Shown here piece after piece: positions 1-10,875 of a DNA stretch of 64,000 nucleotides (position 1 is its first letter; the number at the start of each line of letters is the position of its first letter). The position numbers and the translations under genes are program-made. The notes beneath the pieces were generated by a model. That model worked only from the letters and a program-made list of their open reading frames with translations, had not been told where the DNA came from and made no database searches. This DNA comes from Gerris lacustris. Its lineage: Eukaryota > Arthropoda > Insecta > Hemiptera > Gerridae. The stretch lies in NCBI GenBank assembly GCA_951217055.1, contig OX578285.1:52144024-52208023 (forward strand), read 5' to 3'.

Positions 1-529
1 GTTCAAGTAAATCCAGATTAATATCACCGATTAGTAGATGATTCACAATATTATTACAACTGAGAAACATTTCTAAATTATTAATGTAGTTTTCTATATT
101 TATTTCAGAGGATCGATATATAGCTGTAACAGAAAAATCTGTATTATTGATATTTAATTTAAGTAATATACTGTTACACCCTGTTATCGGCCTATTAATA
201 ACTTTTTTAACACTAATATTGTTTTTACAAAATATTACAATACCTTCTGCCCGATTTTTCCCGCCATCAAAAAAAGCATTGTAACCCTCTATATTAAAAT
301 ATGTATCATATTGTTGGAGCCAGACTTCAGTTAGAATTATTAAATCAAATTTTTTGTTCAGATTTTCCAACAGTAAGAGCAAAGAATCATAGTTCTTCCT
401 TAGCGATCTAATATTCGAATGAAAGATATTAAAAGAATTGTATCCAAGTTCATTTAAATTGTAATCTTTTATAATTATCTCTCTAACTATATCATGATCA
501 TCTAAGTTGTTAAAGAAATCACAGTTCAT
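1..529 (-). CDS. Non-LTR retrotransposon ORF2, N-terminal endonuclease domain (partial)
   Basis: The frame is open for 176 codons from an ATG at 529 to the window edge, so the protein is cut off. It reads as the apurinic-like (EEP) endonuclease that nicks target DNA in target-primed reverse transcription. Visible family motifs: HSNIRSL around residues 37-43, LTEVWL at 66-71 with the presumed catalytic Glu68, GIVIF at 96-100, AIYRS at 136-140, and GDINLDLL at 168-175 with Asp169/Asn171. An in-frame TAA lies two codons upstream of the ATG, so the start is well supported. The ATG overlaps the TGA of the hydrophobic ORF upstream (ATGA). No stop or frameshift is seen, so this part may be intact. 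The RT would lie outside the window. Family-level placement (CR1/Jockey-like) is inference. Confidence 0.85.
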   Translation of the reverse strand, partial: MNCDFFNNLDDHDIVREIIIKDYNLNELGYNSFNIFHSNIRSLRKNYDSLLLLLENLNKKFDLIILTEVWLQQYDTYFNIEGYNAFFDGGKNRAEGIVIFCKNNISVKKVINRPITGCNSILLKLNINNTDFSVTAIYRSSEINIENYINNLEMFLSCNNIVNHLLIGDINLDLLE

Positions 530-993
530 TTTTTAGAACCTAAAACCGTAGATAGTGTCATTCTATTCATCTGTTCAGCAAGCGTCTTAAACATGATTAT
601 TTGACCATGCAAAGCTGGTTTACAATGATTTATCAAACTATAATTAGGTTTCAAAAATAAAAAAGTGAAATACATAATAAAAATGATACAATTTACTGTA
701 TTTATAAAATAAAATAATTTAACCTCTTTCCAAAATGTTATAATAAAAATAATAGAAATAAATAATAATAGAAAATAACAAAATGATTTATAAGATGTTA
801 TACTTACAAATATGAAATTATAAATTAATCTTATTGTATAACAAAAATAAGTCAAAGTAAAGGAAACAACTTGATAATCGATATTATATATATTAAAAAA
901 AAAGTTTAAAAGAAAAGAAGAGGAAGTGATATTAAATTTATAATAGTTATTTCTATCGCCCTTTATATACATGGCTGACATTTCAAAAATCAT
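526..993 (-). CDS. Hydrophobic multi-pass ORF preceding ORF2
   Basis: An open frame of 155 codons from the first ATG (993); the frame is open without a stop up to about 1104, close to 190 codons. The DNA is so AT-rich that roughly one codon in ten or eleven should be a stop by chance, which argues that the frame was selected. The product is rich in Ile, Phe, Tyr and Leu, with about four candidate membrane-spanning stretches, then a polar C-terminal tail of about 40 residues containing MFKTLAEQMNRMTLS. The stop overlaps the ORF2 start by 4 bp, an arrangement used for coupled ORF1/ORF2 translation in some non-LTR elements. I do not recognise the family. It could be a third ORF of the element, a rapidly evolving ORF1 extension, or a chance frame in the inter-ORF spacer. 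Confidence 0.5.
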   Translation of the reverse strand: MIFEMSAMYIKGDRNNYYKFNITSSSFLLNFFFNIYNIDYQVVSFTLTYFCYTIRLIYNFIFVSITSYKSFCYFLLLFISIIFIITFWKEVKLFYFINTVNCIIFIMYFTFLFLKPNYSLINHCKPALHGQIIMFKTLAEQMNRMTLSTVLGSKK

Positions 994-1195
994 TGACGTT
1001 AAGGAGGTTAATATTATAATTAAAATTAATACTTTCACATAATCTAATAATAATAAATAATAATAAAAACATAATTGCTCTTTTAGATATTTGAAAAAAA
1101 ATTATGGAAAAAAATATTTGTTTTGAGATCATTTTCAAATAATATTATTTATTTATTTTTTTTATTTTTTTTGTTCATAAACTGAAAATTTTAAT

Positions 1196-1390
1196 TTAAA
1201 GATTTTCTAAATCATAAAAATTTTTTATTTGAATTACTTTGGCTCCATCCTCTTTTCTCACTAATATTTTATTAGAACTAAACCAGGTGTAGCGATATCC
1301 TTTATCTCTGGCAGCCAGTCTTGTTTTGTAGAGAAGTTCTTTATTCCATTGAGTTAGATGATTTGACATGAAAAATCTGCTGTTCTGGAA
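1196..1390 (-). pseudogene. C-terminal fragment of non-LTR ORF1 (FP-like domain)
   Basis: About 64 codons ending in TAA at 1198-1196. The reading contains FMSNHLTQWNKELLYKTR, then ARDKGYRYTWFSSNKILVRK and a short acidic tail. From memory this is the pattern of the baculovirus-FP-like RNA-binding domain at the end of ORF1 proteins in many insect non-LTR elements (an LTPxNK-like motif, then YxYxW and a KIxVRK strand). It lies about 670 bp upstream of ORF2 on the same strand, so it probably belongs to that element. The N-terminal part is absent: sequence upstream of about 1395 belongs to the Gypsy remnant or a short A/T-rich junction, so ORF1 is 5'-truncated. Assignment to the FP-like domain is by eye only. 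Confidence 0.6.
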
Positions 1391-1429
1391 TGAAGCTGAA
1401 ATCAGTTTTGTTATATAGTTAGTGAACAG

Positions 1430-2503
1430 TTTTGTAATATAGTACAGTGATATTAGTTATATCACTATTTATACCAGGCCAATACATGTTTGCCTGGCAC
1501 GACGTTTGGTTCTTACTATTCCTTGGTGCGCATCATGCAAACGTTCTAACACAGTCTTGCGAGTGCATTTAGGTACCACAATCTGTCCACCTTTGATTAC
1601 TAAGCCGTCATCATAGCTTAGCATGTCTCTGAAGCGCCAAAACACCAGCAGCTTAGGATCCATAGTACCCAGGTTTTTGGGAAAACCTTCTTTAATTGTC
1701 TTAATTAGTAGTTGGTACTCCTCGTCCTGTTTTGCTGACTCTTGCAACCGTCTCAGGAAGGGGTCCTTCAGGTGGTTTTCTGTATTTTTATTCACCTCTC
1801 CGATTTCTGCCACTTGCTGAGAAATTAGGGAACTCACTTGAGCTGTCGCCTCTTCAGCAATTAAGTCCTCTTCGGTAGGGATTTCCACTGGTGACCTAGA
1901 GAAGGCGTCCGAGATTATGTTATCTTTCCCCCTTTTCCATTCTGCCGTAAAATGGTATCCAGCTAGCTTGGTTTTTAACCTTTGTAATTTAGGATTTTCG
2001 ATGACATCTAAGGTTTTGTCATTCAATATAGGTATAAGGGGTTTGTGGTCAGTTAATATAGTAAATGACTGTCCCAGTAAGTATAACCTGCATTTGATTA
2101 CCGCCCATACGACTCCTAGTAGCACTAAATAGTTCTCTAGAGCTTGCCTCCAGTGTCTGAATTTACCTAGTGTCAAGTTTTCACTAAGTTTTTTGGGTCC
2201 TGGTATCTTGAAAGTAATCCGTGGGTTTCTGTAAGACGTTCTGTCAATCTGTTGGTTATGGTCGTAACTATCGCGTTCGATGTTGCTACCAAACTCCACC
2301 GGATTTTTTCTTCCCATAAGATTCACTATTGTGTCTTTTAATTCACATAGTTGGGCTGTGAATCTTTCTTCTAATCCGTCAATTGCCTTTTCTGTTTCTC
2401 TCTCCAGCTTCTTGACTGACTCCCGCATTGACTCCTCGTCAGATTCATCATCTTTAGATGATTTCTTGTTCACTCTTTTTGAGTTACGCTTCCTAGTACT
2501 CAT
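1430..2503 (-). pseudogene. Internally deleted Gypsy (LTR) retrotransposon: gag-RNase H-integrase remnant
   Basis: One frame of about 344 codons from the likely gag ATG at 2503 (the frame itself is open into the LTR at 2536). Residues after that start are charged and gag-like with a coiled-coil appearance (SMRESVKKLERETEKAID), ending near KFRHWRQALENYL. Directly after this the sequence becomes RNase H: TDHKPLIPI, GYHFTAEWKRGKDN and SDAFSR (final acidic residue). The linker leads to the integrase zinc-finger start LHDAHQGIVRTKRRARQT. Protease and the whole reverse transcriptase are missing, joined in frame. After RARQT the frame shifts by one base; the next frame continues YWPGI, which is the expected integrase sequence. 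The stop near 1469 is therefore a frameshift artefact and the element is dead. Mag-like affinity is inferred from the RTKxRARQ motif and the very short LTR. Confidence 0.8.
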
Positions 2504-2513
2504 TGCACTAATA

Positions 2514-2525
2514 CCGACTGCACCA
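2514..2525 (-). other. Candidate primer binding site of the Gypsy remnant
   Basis: The minus strand reads TGGTGCAGTCGG immediately inside a CA dinucleotide and 11 bases before the gag ATG. Starting with TGG directly after the LTR end is what a tRNA primer site requires. The matching tRNA was not determined. Confidence 0.45.
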
Positions 2526-2636
2526 TGTGTAATCAACTATATATATTTTATAATAAATATTTATTTTAACATACGTAAACACACTAAGATCTAATAACTA
2601 CTCCTGTCATAATATGTCATTTCACTTGACACCACA
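2526..2636 (-). repeat. Probable short 5' LTR of the Gypsy remnant
   Basis: A 111-bp segment on the minus strand beginning TGTGGTGTC and ending GATTACACA, giving the TG...CA ends with short inverted TGTG/CACA termini. It includes an AATAAA signal and directly precedes the candidate primer site. Very short LTRs are known for Mag-type elements. No second LTR is present, so the outer boundary is unproven. Confidence 0.45.
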
Positions 2637-2709
2637 GTTATTTTCAGAGGTTATCTTGCATGAAAGTTTGTGACCGAGCGGCGAGGTTTATGCTTTAATT
2701 TTTCAACTT

Positions 2710-3203
<494 letters not shown>

Positions 3204-3239
3204 GAGAAGATCTCACTACGTTCGGTAAATAAAATTATT

Positions 3240-4220
3240 GTATTTTGTATGATAATTTCTAAAATAATATTGATGTTTTTGCCAGGAAGGGATTTTCTGA
3301 AAGTGTATCCCCAGGGTAATCTGAATGTAACAATATTATTTTGAACTTTGAAGGACGGATAAATCAGAAAACCAGGTTATACTAATAACATGGAACAGAG
3401 AAAAAAATGAAAGTTCTTTATTCTGAATTTCGTTGGATAATATTCTTAAAAAACAGAAAATGGCATAATTATATATCTGCCTACTTTTTATAGTTTGTAT
3501 GAAGTGTCGTTTTAAAGCTATTTCCTAATTCTAGAATGGCAGATTATAGTATATGCCTTTGGTGCAGTTTCAGTTTTAAGTTCAAGTTCCTAAGTATTAA
3601 TGATACAATAAGGATATTATTTTTTCTGAAAATCGGTGAACCGATAAAATGTCCTAATCGCTTTCTTTGCTTGAAGAAATGAATTGATTCAGATTAATCC
3701 TCTAGCTATGGGCTCCAACCAGCTGGTTGTCTCTTGAATCAGCGCAAAATCTGCTGATGTTTTTAAGTTCAGGTCTAAGGCATCGACAATATCCCCATAC
3801 AAAGGCCTATACAAAAACCGGTATATTTGGAGGTTAGTACAGCTTCTTCCAATGCAAAAGTCTCCAAAAGCCTACCGATTCTCTTACCAAAACTAATAGA
3901 TAGGGTGAGAAAGGGCATCTACTGATTAGAAAAAAACATATAAAGTAGGAAGACAAAATGATCCCAAAAAAATGGCTTATATGAAAAAAATGTCTTCATA
4001 TTAGGCTTGAAGCAAAATTTTTAATTATAAAATATAATACAAATCCCAAGGTGGGACAATAGATTGGACTTGAAAAGTAAAAAGAATAATAATATATCTC
4101 TTTTGACCACCAGCTTTACGTCACTTTCAAAATAACTGGATTTCACTTTTATCTTCAATACACTGTTCTGCAAAAAAAATCGTCAAAATGAAAATGTCCT
4201 TTTCTAGAGTATTTTTGTGT
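3240..4220. other. No recognised feature
   Basis: AT-rich unique-looking sequence. Only short frames; no splice-bounded exon, repeat or RNA could be supported. Confidence 0.5.
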
Positions 4221-4517
4221 GCTGAATCCGAATCTGAAGTCAAAATTTCTCCTATACGTACAGTTTTTTCGGAAAATGCGCCTAAAGTTCGGAAAAATTG
4301 TGTTTTTGGGGGTTTTCGACCCAATTTTTGGCCTAAAAAAATTATATCTTTTCCTATTTTTCAATTATCAGATCTTTTTTCAATTTTTTCATATTTTTTT
4401 TTACTTTGAAAAACTGCGTCGAAAACCCCCAAAAACACAATTTTTCCGAACAATAGGCCCATTTTCCGGGAAAACTGTACATATTGGAGAAATTTTGATT
4501 TCAGATTCGGATTCAGC
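4221..4517. mobile_element. Long-arm foldback element (297 bp)
   Basis: Two arms of about 100 bp face each other. The left arm starts GCTGAATCCGAATCTGAA and runs to GTTTTTGGGGGTTTTCGA; the reverse complement of the right arm reads the same with scattered substitutions. The loop is about 90 bp of T-rich DNA. Overlapping open frames on both strands are by-products of the inverted arms. No target duplication was recognised. Confidence 0.8.
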
Positions 4518-5051
4518 AATCTCCAAAACATAAAGTTAAGATAAAATTTTCTTGGAACCCGAAAGTTTGTAATTATTGTGGAAGTGTAATTAAACATTTT
4601 CAGAAATAAAATTTGAGATAATTTCTTACGCGAGTAAAGTAGGTGAGTTGGTTAAAACTGTAATTTCTATTATGCTAACTTAACTACCCTTTGTTTAAAA
4701 GAGAAACTAAAGTTTTAAGGGGAACTTGATATATTGAGGTGGATGAATGGACTTGAAAGTTTAGCTCAACATTTTGATAGGCACATAACATAATATCTAA
4801 TATTTTTTGGAATCCAACCCGGATATTTGATGTTTTGACTCGTAGGACAGAACAGTTGTGCATCTTGCTTCGATTAATGAGGGTCAGAATTAAGTAACGA
4901 ATGTTTTAACAGGACCCGGTCAAGTTTGTTTGGTATGACTCATTTTCTTTAGAAACAAACTTTTGATACATAACTCTTTTTCAACGTCCAGTCATAGTGG
5001 CGACCTAAAATATGACATAAAGTCAAAAATAATCTCCTGTTTTCCTCAGGT

Positions 5052-5352
5052 TAGGGTTGGGAAATCGATGTCAATTTATCGAAAATAACGATAAATCAGA
5101 CCAAGATATATCGATATTTTCCCGAAGAGACGTCGAAAAATCGAAAACATGGAAAAGATTACTTTAACCCCATCAGAAGGCAGAAAAACCGTCGACCATT
5201 TTTTTTTTTTATTATTATATATATATTTTTTTTTTTTTTGGAGGTTCTCGATGTCGGTATTTCGGTATATCAAATTTTTTTTTTCGATGCTGGGCCTCTC
5301 GATGTCGATATATCAAAATAATCGAATTTTTTTCTTCTATATCCCAACCCTA
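5052..5352. mobile_element. MITE with TAGGGTTGGG terminal inverted repeats
   Basis: The left end reads TAGGGTTGGGAAATCGATGT and the right end, reverse complemented, TAGGGTTGGGATATAG. The interior is rich in ATCGAT and TATCGATA motifs and T runs, and the inner arms are loosely complementary. The flanking bases do not give a clear target duplication. The termini resemble hAT-type MITEs, but that is a guess. Confidence 0.65.
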
Positions 5353-6720
5353 CCTTACATCCTCGTTAAGCTTGCCTTGATTCTAATCACTTGATCTTTC
5401 AATAGCACATTAGAAAGCAGTCATATTCGCACCTGGTGAATTTCGTCTAAGTTCTATTATTGTCAATGTACTCGTATCTCCTTTACGCCGAAATGTCTTA
5501 TATAATAACACCTTACAAGAATTTTCCCTTGGAGTAGGATTTCGGATTTCGGAGGTCGCGCTCAAGGTAGAACCAACGTTCTCAGGAAAGGTTATAAAGT
5601 GTTTGTGTCGGGGGTCGAGGGTGGGTTGCGCTGATGCCAAGAAAGGGGTGATATCGATTGAGGTTGGAGGCCGGTATAAGACCAAGTTGGAGGAAGCTCT
5701 CCAAAGGAGCCGACCCTCTCATCGATCCGACCGGGGCCCGGACCCTTTATTCCGTACCTCGCCTTATATAACCTCAACGGACCGGCCAAGACACCCATTA
5801 TGCCTGCCTTCCATACATCCCCGCATTCTTTTCCCATAGCCCATCCTTTCACGCTTTCGCACCGGTGATTAAAATTTGTCGTCCTCCCCCACACTCACGA
5901 ATCTTTCGAATGAAAATGAGTCTTCCCTTTTGGTTTCCTTAATAAAGGAAATCTTGGTGCAAGTTCATATTATCTATCGACACAAACCACGTCCATTGTC
6001 ATCTTACATGCTATTTAGCCATGCGAAATAATAAGATACTAGGCATACTTTGGTTATGTTTGAGACCGTCGGTTTAGACCAGTGGAAGGTCGAGATCGGG
6101 TGTCTTGAATTTACAGGCTCCCACCTTAACATTCTTTATTATTTTCTTTACATGGTAAATATCTCAACAGACTTAACTGTCGGGAAATATAAATTGTATT
6201 CTATAATTGTAAATAGATCCGTCGACTGGCATTTCTAGTTGTTGTAAACAAGTAACAAATATATGATCAATCCTTCTTAAGGAGTGTCAAAAATAGGTTC
6301 TATACCAGTTAATCAAGTTACTTGTTTTGACGGCATTATTCGCAACTTGCTCTTGCTACAAATTATTCTCAGACGTAAATCTTTAAAAATGAATTTATAA
6401 AAATCAAAAAAAGATTTTTTTTATCGTATTTTATTTAGGCTTTTATATTTGGCTGTATTTAATTATATTCTCTTGTTAAATGAAAATAACTATGTAATTT
6501 AAATTAATTAAAACGAGCTTAATTATTTTAGGAGGTAACATATTATTTAATTAATCACATTACAGAATTGAATTAATATGCATACTTATTTCATGATTAA
6601 TTAATTCGGTTATTAATGAGAGGTCGAATATAATAAAACTCCGTCTCACGAATTTTGATAGAATACTTTATCTTTCACTATCAAATTTTGTTTTTATTAT
6701 TATTTTTAACCATTATATTC
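5353..6720. other. Unassigned region with a GC-richer patch at about 5550-5900
   Basis: Positions about 5550-5900 are clearly more GC-rich than the surroundings (for example CCGGGGCCCGGACCC at 5731). Open frames of 78-100 codons exist on both strands, but none resembles a known family and none has convincing splice sites. The rest is AT-rich with nothing recognised. Confidence 0.4.
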
Positions 6721-6725
6721 AGCTA

Positions 6726-7063
6726 AAAGGGGCTACACACCTTCTGTTTATCTGTGCAGTTTATCTCGTGAGACGTAATGTCTGTGCGATAAACTGTAGG
6801 AACTACGCAGTTCAGACCGGTTTTCACGCAGATAAAAAGTCTATGCATTCGAACCCTCTTTTACAACGATTTTGTAAATTATATTATAACACACTTAAAA
6901 CAAAACCTTTCAAATGTGAAGATAGAACTGAAAAAAAAAAAAAAAAAAAAAAAAAAAATCGGACGGTATCCTACACACCTTCAGTTCAGATAAAAGTACG
7001 GATTTTCACACAGTTATTTACAACACACAACTGTGCAGGTAAACGGAAGGTGTGTTGCCCCCT
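6726..7063. mobile_element. MITE with AAGGGGC(T/A)ACACACC inverted ends
   Basis: The left end AAAGGGGCTACACACCTTCT and the reverse complement of the right end, AGGGGGCAACACACCTTCCG, match over about 35 bp, continuing to a shared GCACAGTT-like segment. TA dinucleotides flank both ends (6724-6725 and 7064-7065), consistent with a TA target duplication. A third degenerate copy of the terminal motif (CCTACACACCTTCAG) lies inside near 6970, and a 28-bp poly-A tract at about 6931-6958 splits the interior. Confidence 0.7.
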
Positions 7064-7065
7064 TA

Positions 7066-8959
7066 GAGATAAACTATCATTTTAGAAAATAATTTTTAAT
7101 TTTTGTTATTCATTGAAGTTCTTACTATTCAAGTCATAATGCACAATTATGTGTTATAATTGAAGGAGCGCACATCTCAGCATTTATTACAACCGTATTG
7201 TATTTGAAAATGTCACACTGAATATTTTTAGAGTTTTTAGTCAGCATGATATGCAATACATCAGTTTAAACGTTTTGAAGAGTAGGAAAAGAATATGTTA
7301 CTATTCTTACAAAATTTCCTTTTACCGACAGATAAAGCAAGTGTGGCCAAAACGTGAGTGTTAAAAAAGTATTATGCTTATACAGCGTGTTACATATCAT
7401 GTTAAAGCTCTTTTCAGGTAGATTAAGAGTATGCAAGTTTTTTTCCCCCGTAAAAATGTTTCCGTTAGCCGTATTAAAAAAAATATGGCTTTATATATAA
7501 AAGAGCAAAATGCAACATTTTATACGCTAGTTGTTTATACGCAGAATCACAAGTTATGTAGATTATAATTTGTGGAGTGTTAATTAAACAGTCTGCCGGT
7601 TGATTTGAAGGCTAATTACTCGGCTTAGTTCCTCTAATATTTCCAGTGTTAGACATTTATCTGCATTTTATTATTTGTTATTTATAATTCTGGAGAGGTT
7701 GAGTTTTGTTTAGCTTTTAAGGGGGCTTCTAATTATATAAGGAAGCTTAAGGTTTACTGATACCGTGGGGGGAGATAGTTCCAGAATTATTTCCTTATAG
7801 CGTAGGTAAAATTTAGTGTATTAGCTTGCCTCCAACCTTACATATTTAGAAGCCGACTCTACGTATTTACAAGTGACTCCAAAACAGTTGAAGCAATCAT
7901 CTTGTGATCCCTTGACAGGCTAAATCCTCATTATACAACTAGAGTAAGTTATTAAATTCCGTATTACGGCTCCTTGGTTCGACTTGGCTTAACTTGCCAC
8001 CTTTACCTTTATCAAAATTCAATTAAATTTCCAACATATCCACGATGCACCGAGTCGTATAATCATATTAGGAGAATTATTAAAAATATTTGATAAACAT
8101 TGACGAAACTGCTACATAATAAGCAAATTATAGCTGCATTTAGGGAGTGTGTTGCAAGACAAATGACTGACTCTGGGTTAAAGATATATTGTAAGGAGAT
8201 GTTCATTTATGTTTTTGTTGTCACATGGAGTTTGGAGTTCATGTGAAAATAATACGTGTTTTTAATATATATTTTTTTAATATGTTCTCTAATGGACAAA
8301 TTGTATTAGAGATTTTATTCAGCTAGGGAATATGGTGCGTGTAATTTTATTTAACTATCGTTAAGAAACATTAAACATAATTTACTATGCCAGAATGTAT
8401 ATGTGCTACAGAGGTTTCCTACGTCTCACCCCTTATTTTATATCTCCCTCCTCTTGGATCAAATAATTTGCAAAAATCCCTTAGTAGGAATATACTTTAT
8501 CATGGTCTCTGTCACACCGCAATTCTTATTCGACGATTCAGCTTGCTAGAATCTTGTGGCTTGTCAGTCATGGTCATGAGTTAATAACCTGACCTGATAG
8601 TCATAGATCTGCTATTATGAAAGTAAAGGAAAACGACGTTTTATTATTATCATTTAAGATAATTTTGAAAAATTACTGTGATTTATCTAGATTATAATTG
8701 GACAGCCTTTTTTTTATCTACTAAACGAGTAAACATACTCGTTTCCATTACTAACGTTTGGTTCAACGTACTACCGGTTTATATTCGGCGTAACAATAGT
8801 TAAAGTTAGTATAATATATACTGAATTAGAATATAGGAAATATCCTCATGTCAAATTCTGCATACAAATGGCCAACATCTGGAATCAAGAAGGAGGATCG
8901 TAAAAATATTTCTTATCGAGAACCCACGGAGTAAGAGTTACACCTACGAAATTTCATTG
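7066..8959. other. No recognised feature
   Basis: AT-rich unique-looking DNA. The longest frames are near 65 codons and look random. Confidence 0.5.
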
Positions 8960-8967
8960 TCTTAGGT

Positions 8968-9139
8968 CAGTGGCGTAACTATAGGCCTGCACGGGCCCGC
9001 ATTGCGGGAGGGCCCCCACCGTCAGAGGGCCACAAATCAAAGACGTGGGGTACACTTTTTTTTGCTCATAAATTTTGTTTGGCGAGGGGCCCCCAAAAAG
9101 TTCTTGCAGGGGGGCCCCAATACCCTAGCTACGCCACTG
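8968..9139. mobile_element. hAT-type MITE (172 bp) with 8-bp target duplication
   Basis: The ends are CAGTGGCGTA at the left and TACGCCACTG at the right, a perfect inverted pair. The flanks are identical 8-bp copies TCTTAGGT at 8960-8967 and 9140-9147, the target-site length expected for hAT transposition. The interior is GC-rich and hairpin-prone (GGGCCC runs). It carries no transposase. Confidence 0.93.
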
Positions 9140-9201
9140 TCTTAGGTCCAGTTGTTTCTGAGATATCGTGATGAGTGAGTGAATGAGTTGTATTTGGGCT
9201 T

Positions 9202-9576
9202 TAATGAGAGGGTATGTTAGCGAGATGCTGTCATATAAAAAAAAAGTGAGAAAGTTGTTGCTAACGTTTCGCTATATGTATTAGCATCATCAGAGCAAAA
9301 AACAAAGTATAAAATAAAAATACAAAAAGGTAGAGGTTGAGTCTACGACGTTATAATAAAAATATAAGGGTCCTTGGTTTTGCCTACGGACCTTAATGAA
9401 TAGAGGTGTAGTTGAAAATAATAGTTCATTATGTCGTAGTCAACCTCTACTTTTTTATTTTTATTTTATACTTTGTTTTTTTGCTCTGATGATACTAATA
9501 AATTTAGCGAAACGTTAGCAACAACTTTCTCACTGTGTTTTATTTGACAGCATCTCTCTAACATACCCTCTCATTA
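9202..9576. mobile_element. Large foldback element with captured group-A end in its loop
   Basis: The arms of about 145 bp are near-perfect inverted copies: TAATGAGAGGGTATGTTAG at the left equals the reverse complement of CTAACATACCCTCTCATTA at the right. Each arm carries a CTGATGA-stem-GCGAAACG motif (9262-9296 minus, 9485-9519 plus). The loop holds about 40 bp, 9355-9394, that matches the terminal hairpin of the group-A repeats (AAGGGTCCTTGG ... GCCTACGGACC). No coding sequence. Confidence 0.85.
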
Positions 9577-10310
9577 CACTTAATAATTAATAATTAATAT
9601 GAATTCTAGAATCGCAATTATTAAAAATTATATACATAAAAACTTTAATAATTGATTGCACGAATAATTTTATTTTATTACTTATTTTGTTAAGGAATAC
9701 TGCATACAAGAAATATTATTATATTACTAACAATAAAATTGTGAATGATAAATTGGCTGAATGATTCATCTAACTATGTATAAAGCAAATGTCGTATTAC
9801 TATTACAAATTTAGATAATTGGGCTTGTGTGTTGAAGGGACGGTTCAGCGTGAAAATAACAGAGGCGCAGGTTTTAGATGCCAATATAAGGTTCTACTAA
9901 TAATAGCTCGTTTCTCCGGGCAGGCTTTAGAACCCAGCCTCCCCGTTCGAGTAAAGTTTTAATCTAGCCAATCTCTCACGTTGCTTCAGTTAAATATGTA
10001 TCAAAATTATTCTGAACGGCTTGGTATTTATCTAAAACTATCTTCTCTTTACCAATAATAGCACCTTAACAACTGAACAGGACTTGCTAAAGCCGTTAGA
10101 ATCCTCGTTATAATACATAATAAATTCGTTAACTCCTTACCTTCATTAAAGAACCCATTTCTCTCCGGAGAATCAATTATTTTTCGTTTTTCGTTTTTTA
10201 ACCCAAATGCTCTACATTTCCGCTGTTTAAACTTAAATATAAAAAGTGTGAACACCAAAGACTACAACTAAAAAAATAAATAAAAAATAAAAATGCAAAT
10301 AAGATAATAC
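9577..10310. other. No recognised feature
   Basis: AT-rich DNA with short random frames only. Confidence 0.5.
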
Positions 10311-10317
10311 GAGAGAA

Positions 10318-10605
10318 ATGTGAATGACTAATGAAATTCCACTGTGAAATTCTATTAAAACGAAATTCCACCGTGCCCCGGCCGAAGATTTTACTCGGCT
10401 CCGGCACGGTCCTGGCCCGGTGTAATGTGAATGAATCAATTGAAACCCTCACCAGCCTCGACCGAGCATTTATCTCGGTCTTGGCACTGTCCCGGTCCGG
10501 TGTAAAGTGAATGACTCTATTGAAAACCCATTTGGCAATGCTCTGCCGTGCCTCGACCGAGTACTTTTCTTCGCCCCGGTACGGTGTAGTGTGAATCAGC
10601 CTTTG
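10318..10605. repeat. GC-rich degenerate tandem hairpin repeats
   Basis: About three diverged units, each ending CCGGTGTA followed by GTGAATGA. Each unit contains a stem-loop: CCGTGCC..CGGCCGA facing TCGG..CCGGCACGG at 10372-10412, and CTCGACCGAG facing CTCGGTCTTGG in the second unit. The third unit ends CGGTACGGTGTAGTGTGAAT. Likely a remnant of a hairpin-rich MITE. Confidence 0.6.
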
Positions 10606-10875
10606 AATTTTAAGAATTTAATTTTAAAATTTATTCTTATCTAACTACACAGGATGCAAGGGGATTTATGTTTCTTTACAATCATAATTATTTTATAAGA
10701 TTTATCTTGTGTTCTAATCAAATAAATTTAATAATCTCTTTATCAAGCTTTTGATTACTTTAGTTCTTTTTTGAGGTTAACAAATTTATTTTCTTAAATA
10801 CTTGCCTATTTGCTATGAGCAGATTTTTATCTTAAGAGAATCTAACTATATAAACTAGGCATCGCGTGGCTCTAT

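Noticed and set aside
1623..2594. Plus-strand frames of 65-104 codons
   Set aside because: Antisense shadows of the gag-RNase H frame on the minus strand.
4127..4597. Several overlapping frames on both strands
   Set aside because: Produced by the two inverted arms of the foldback element; no protein family resemblance.
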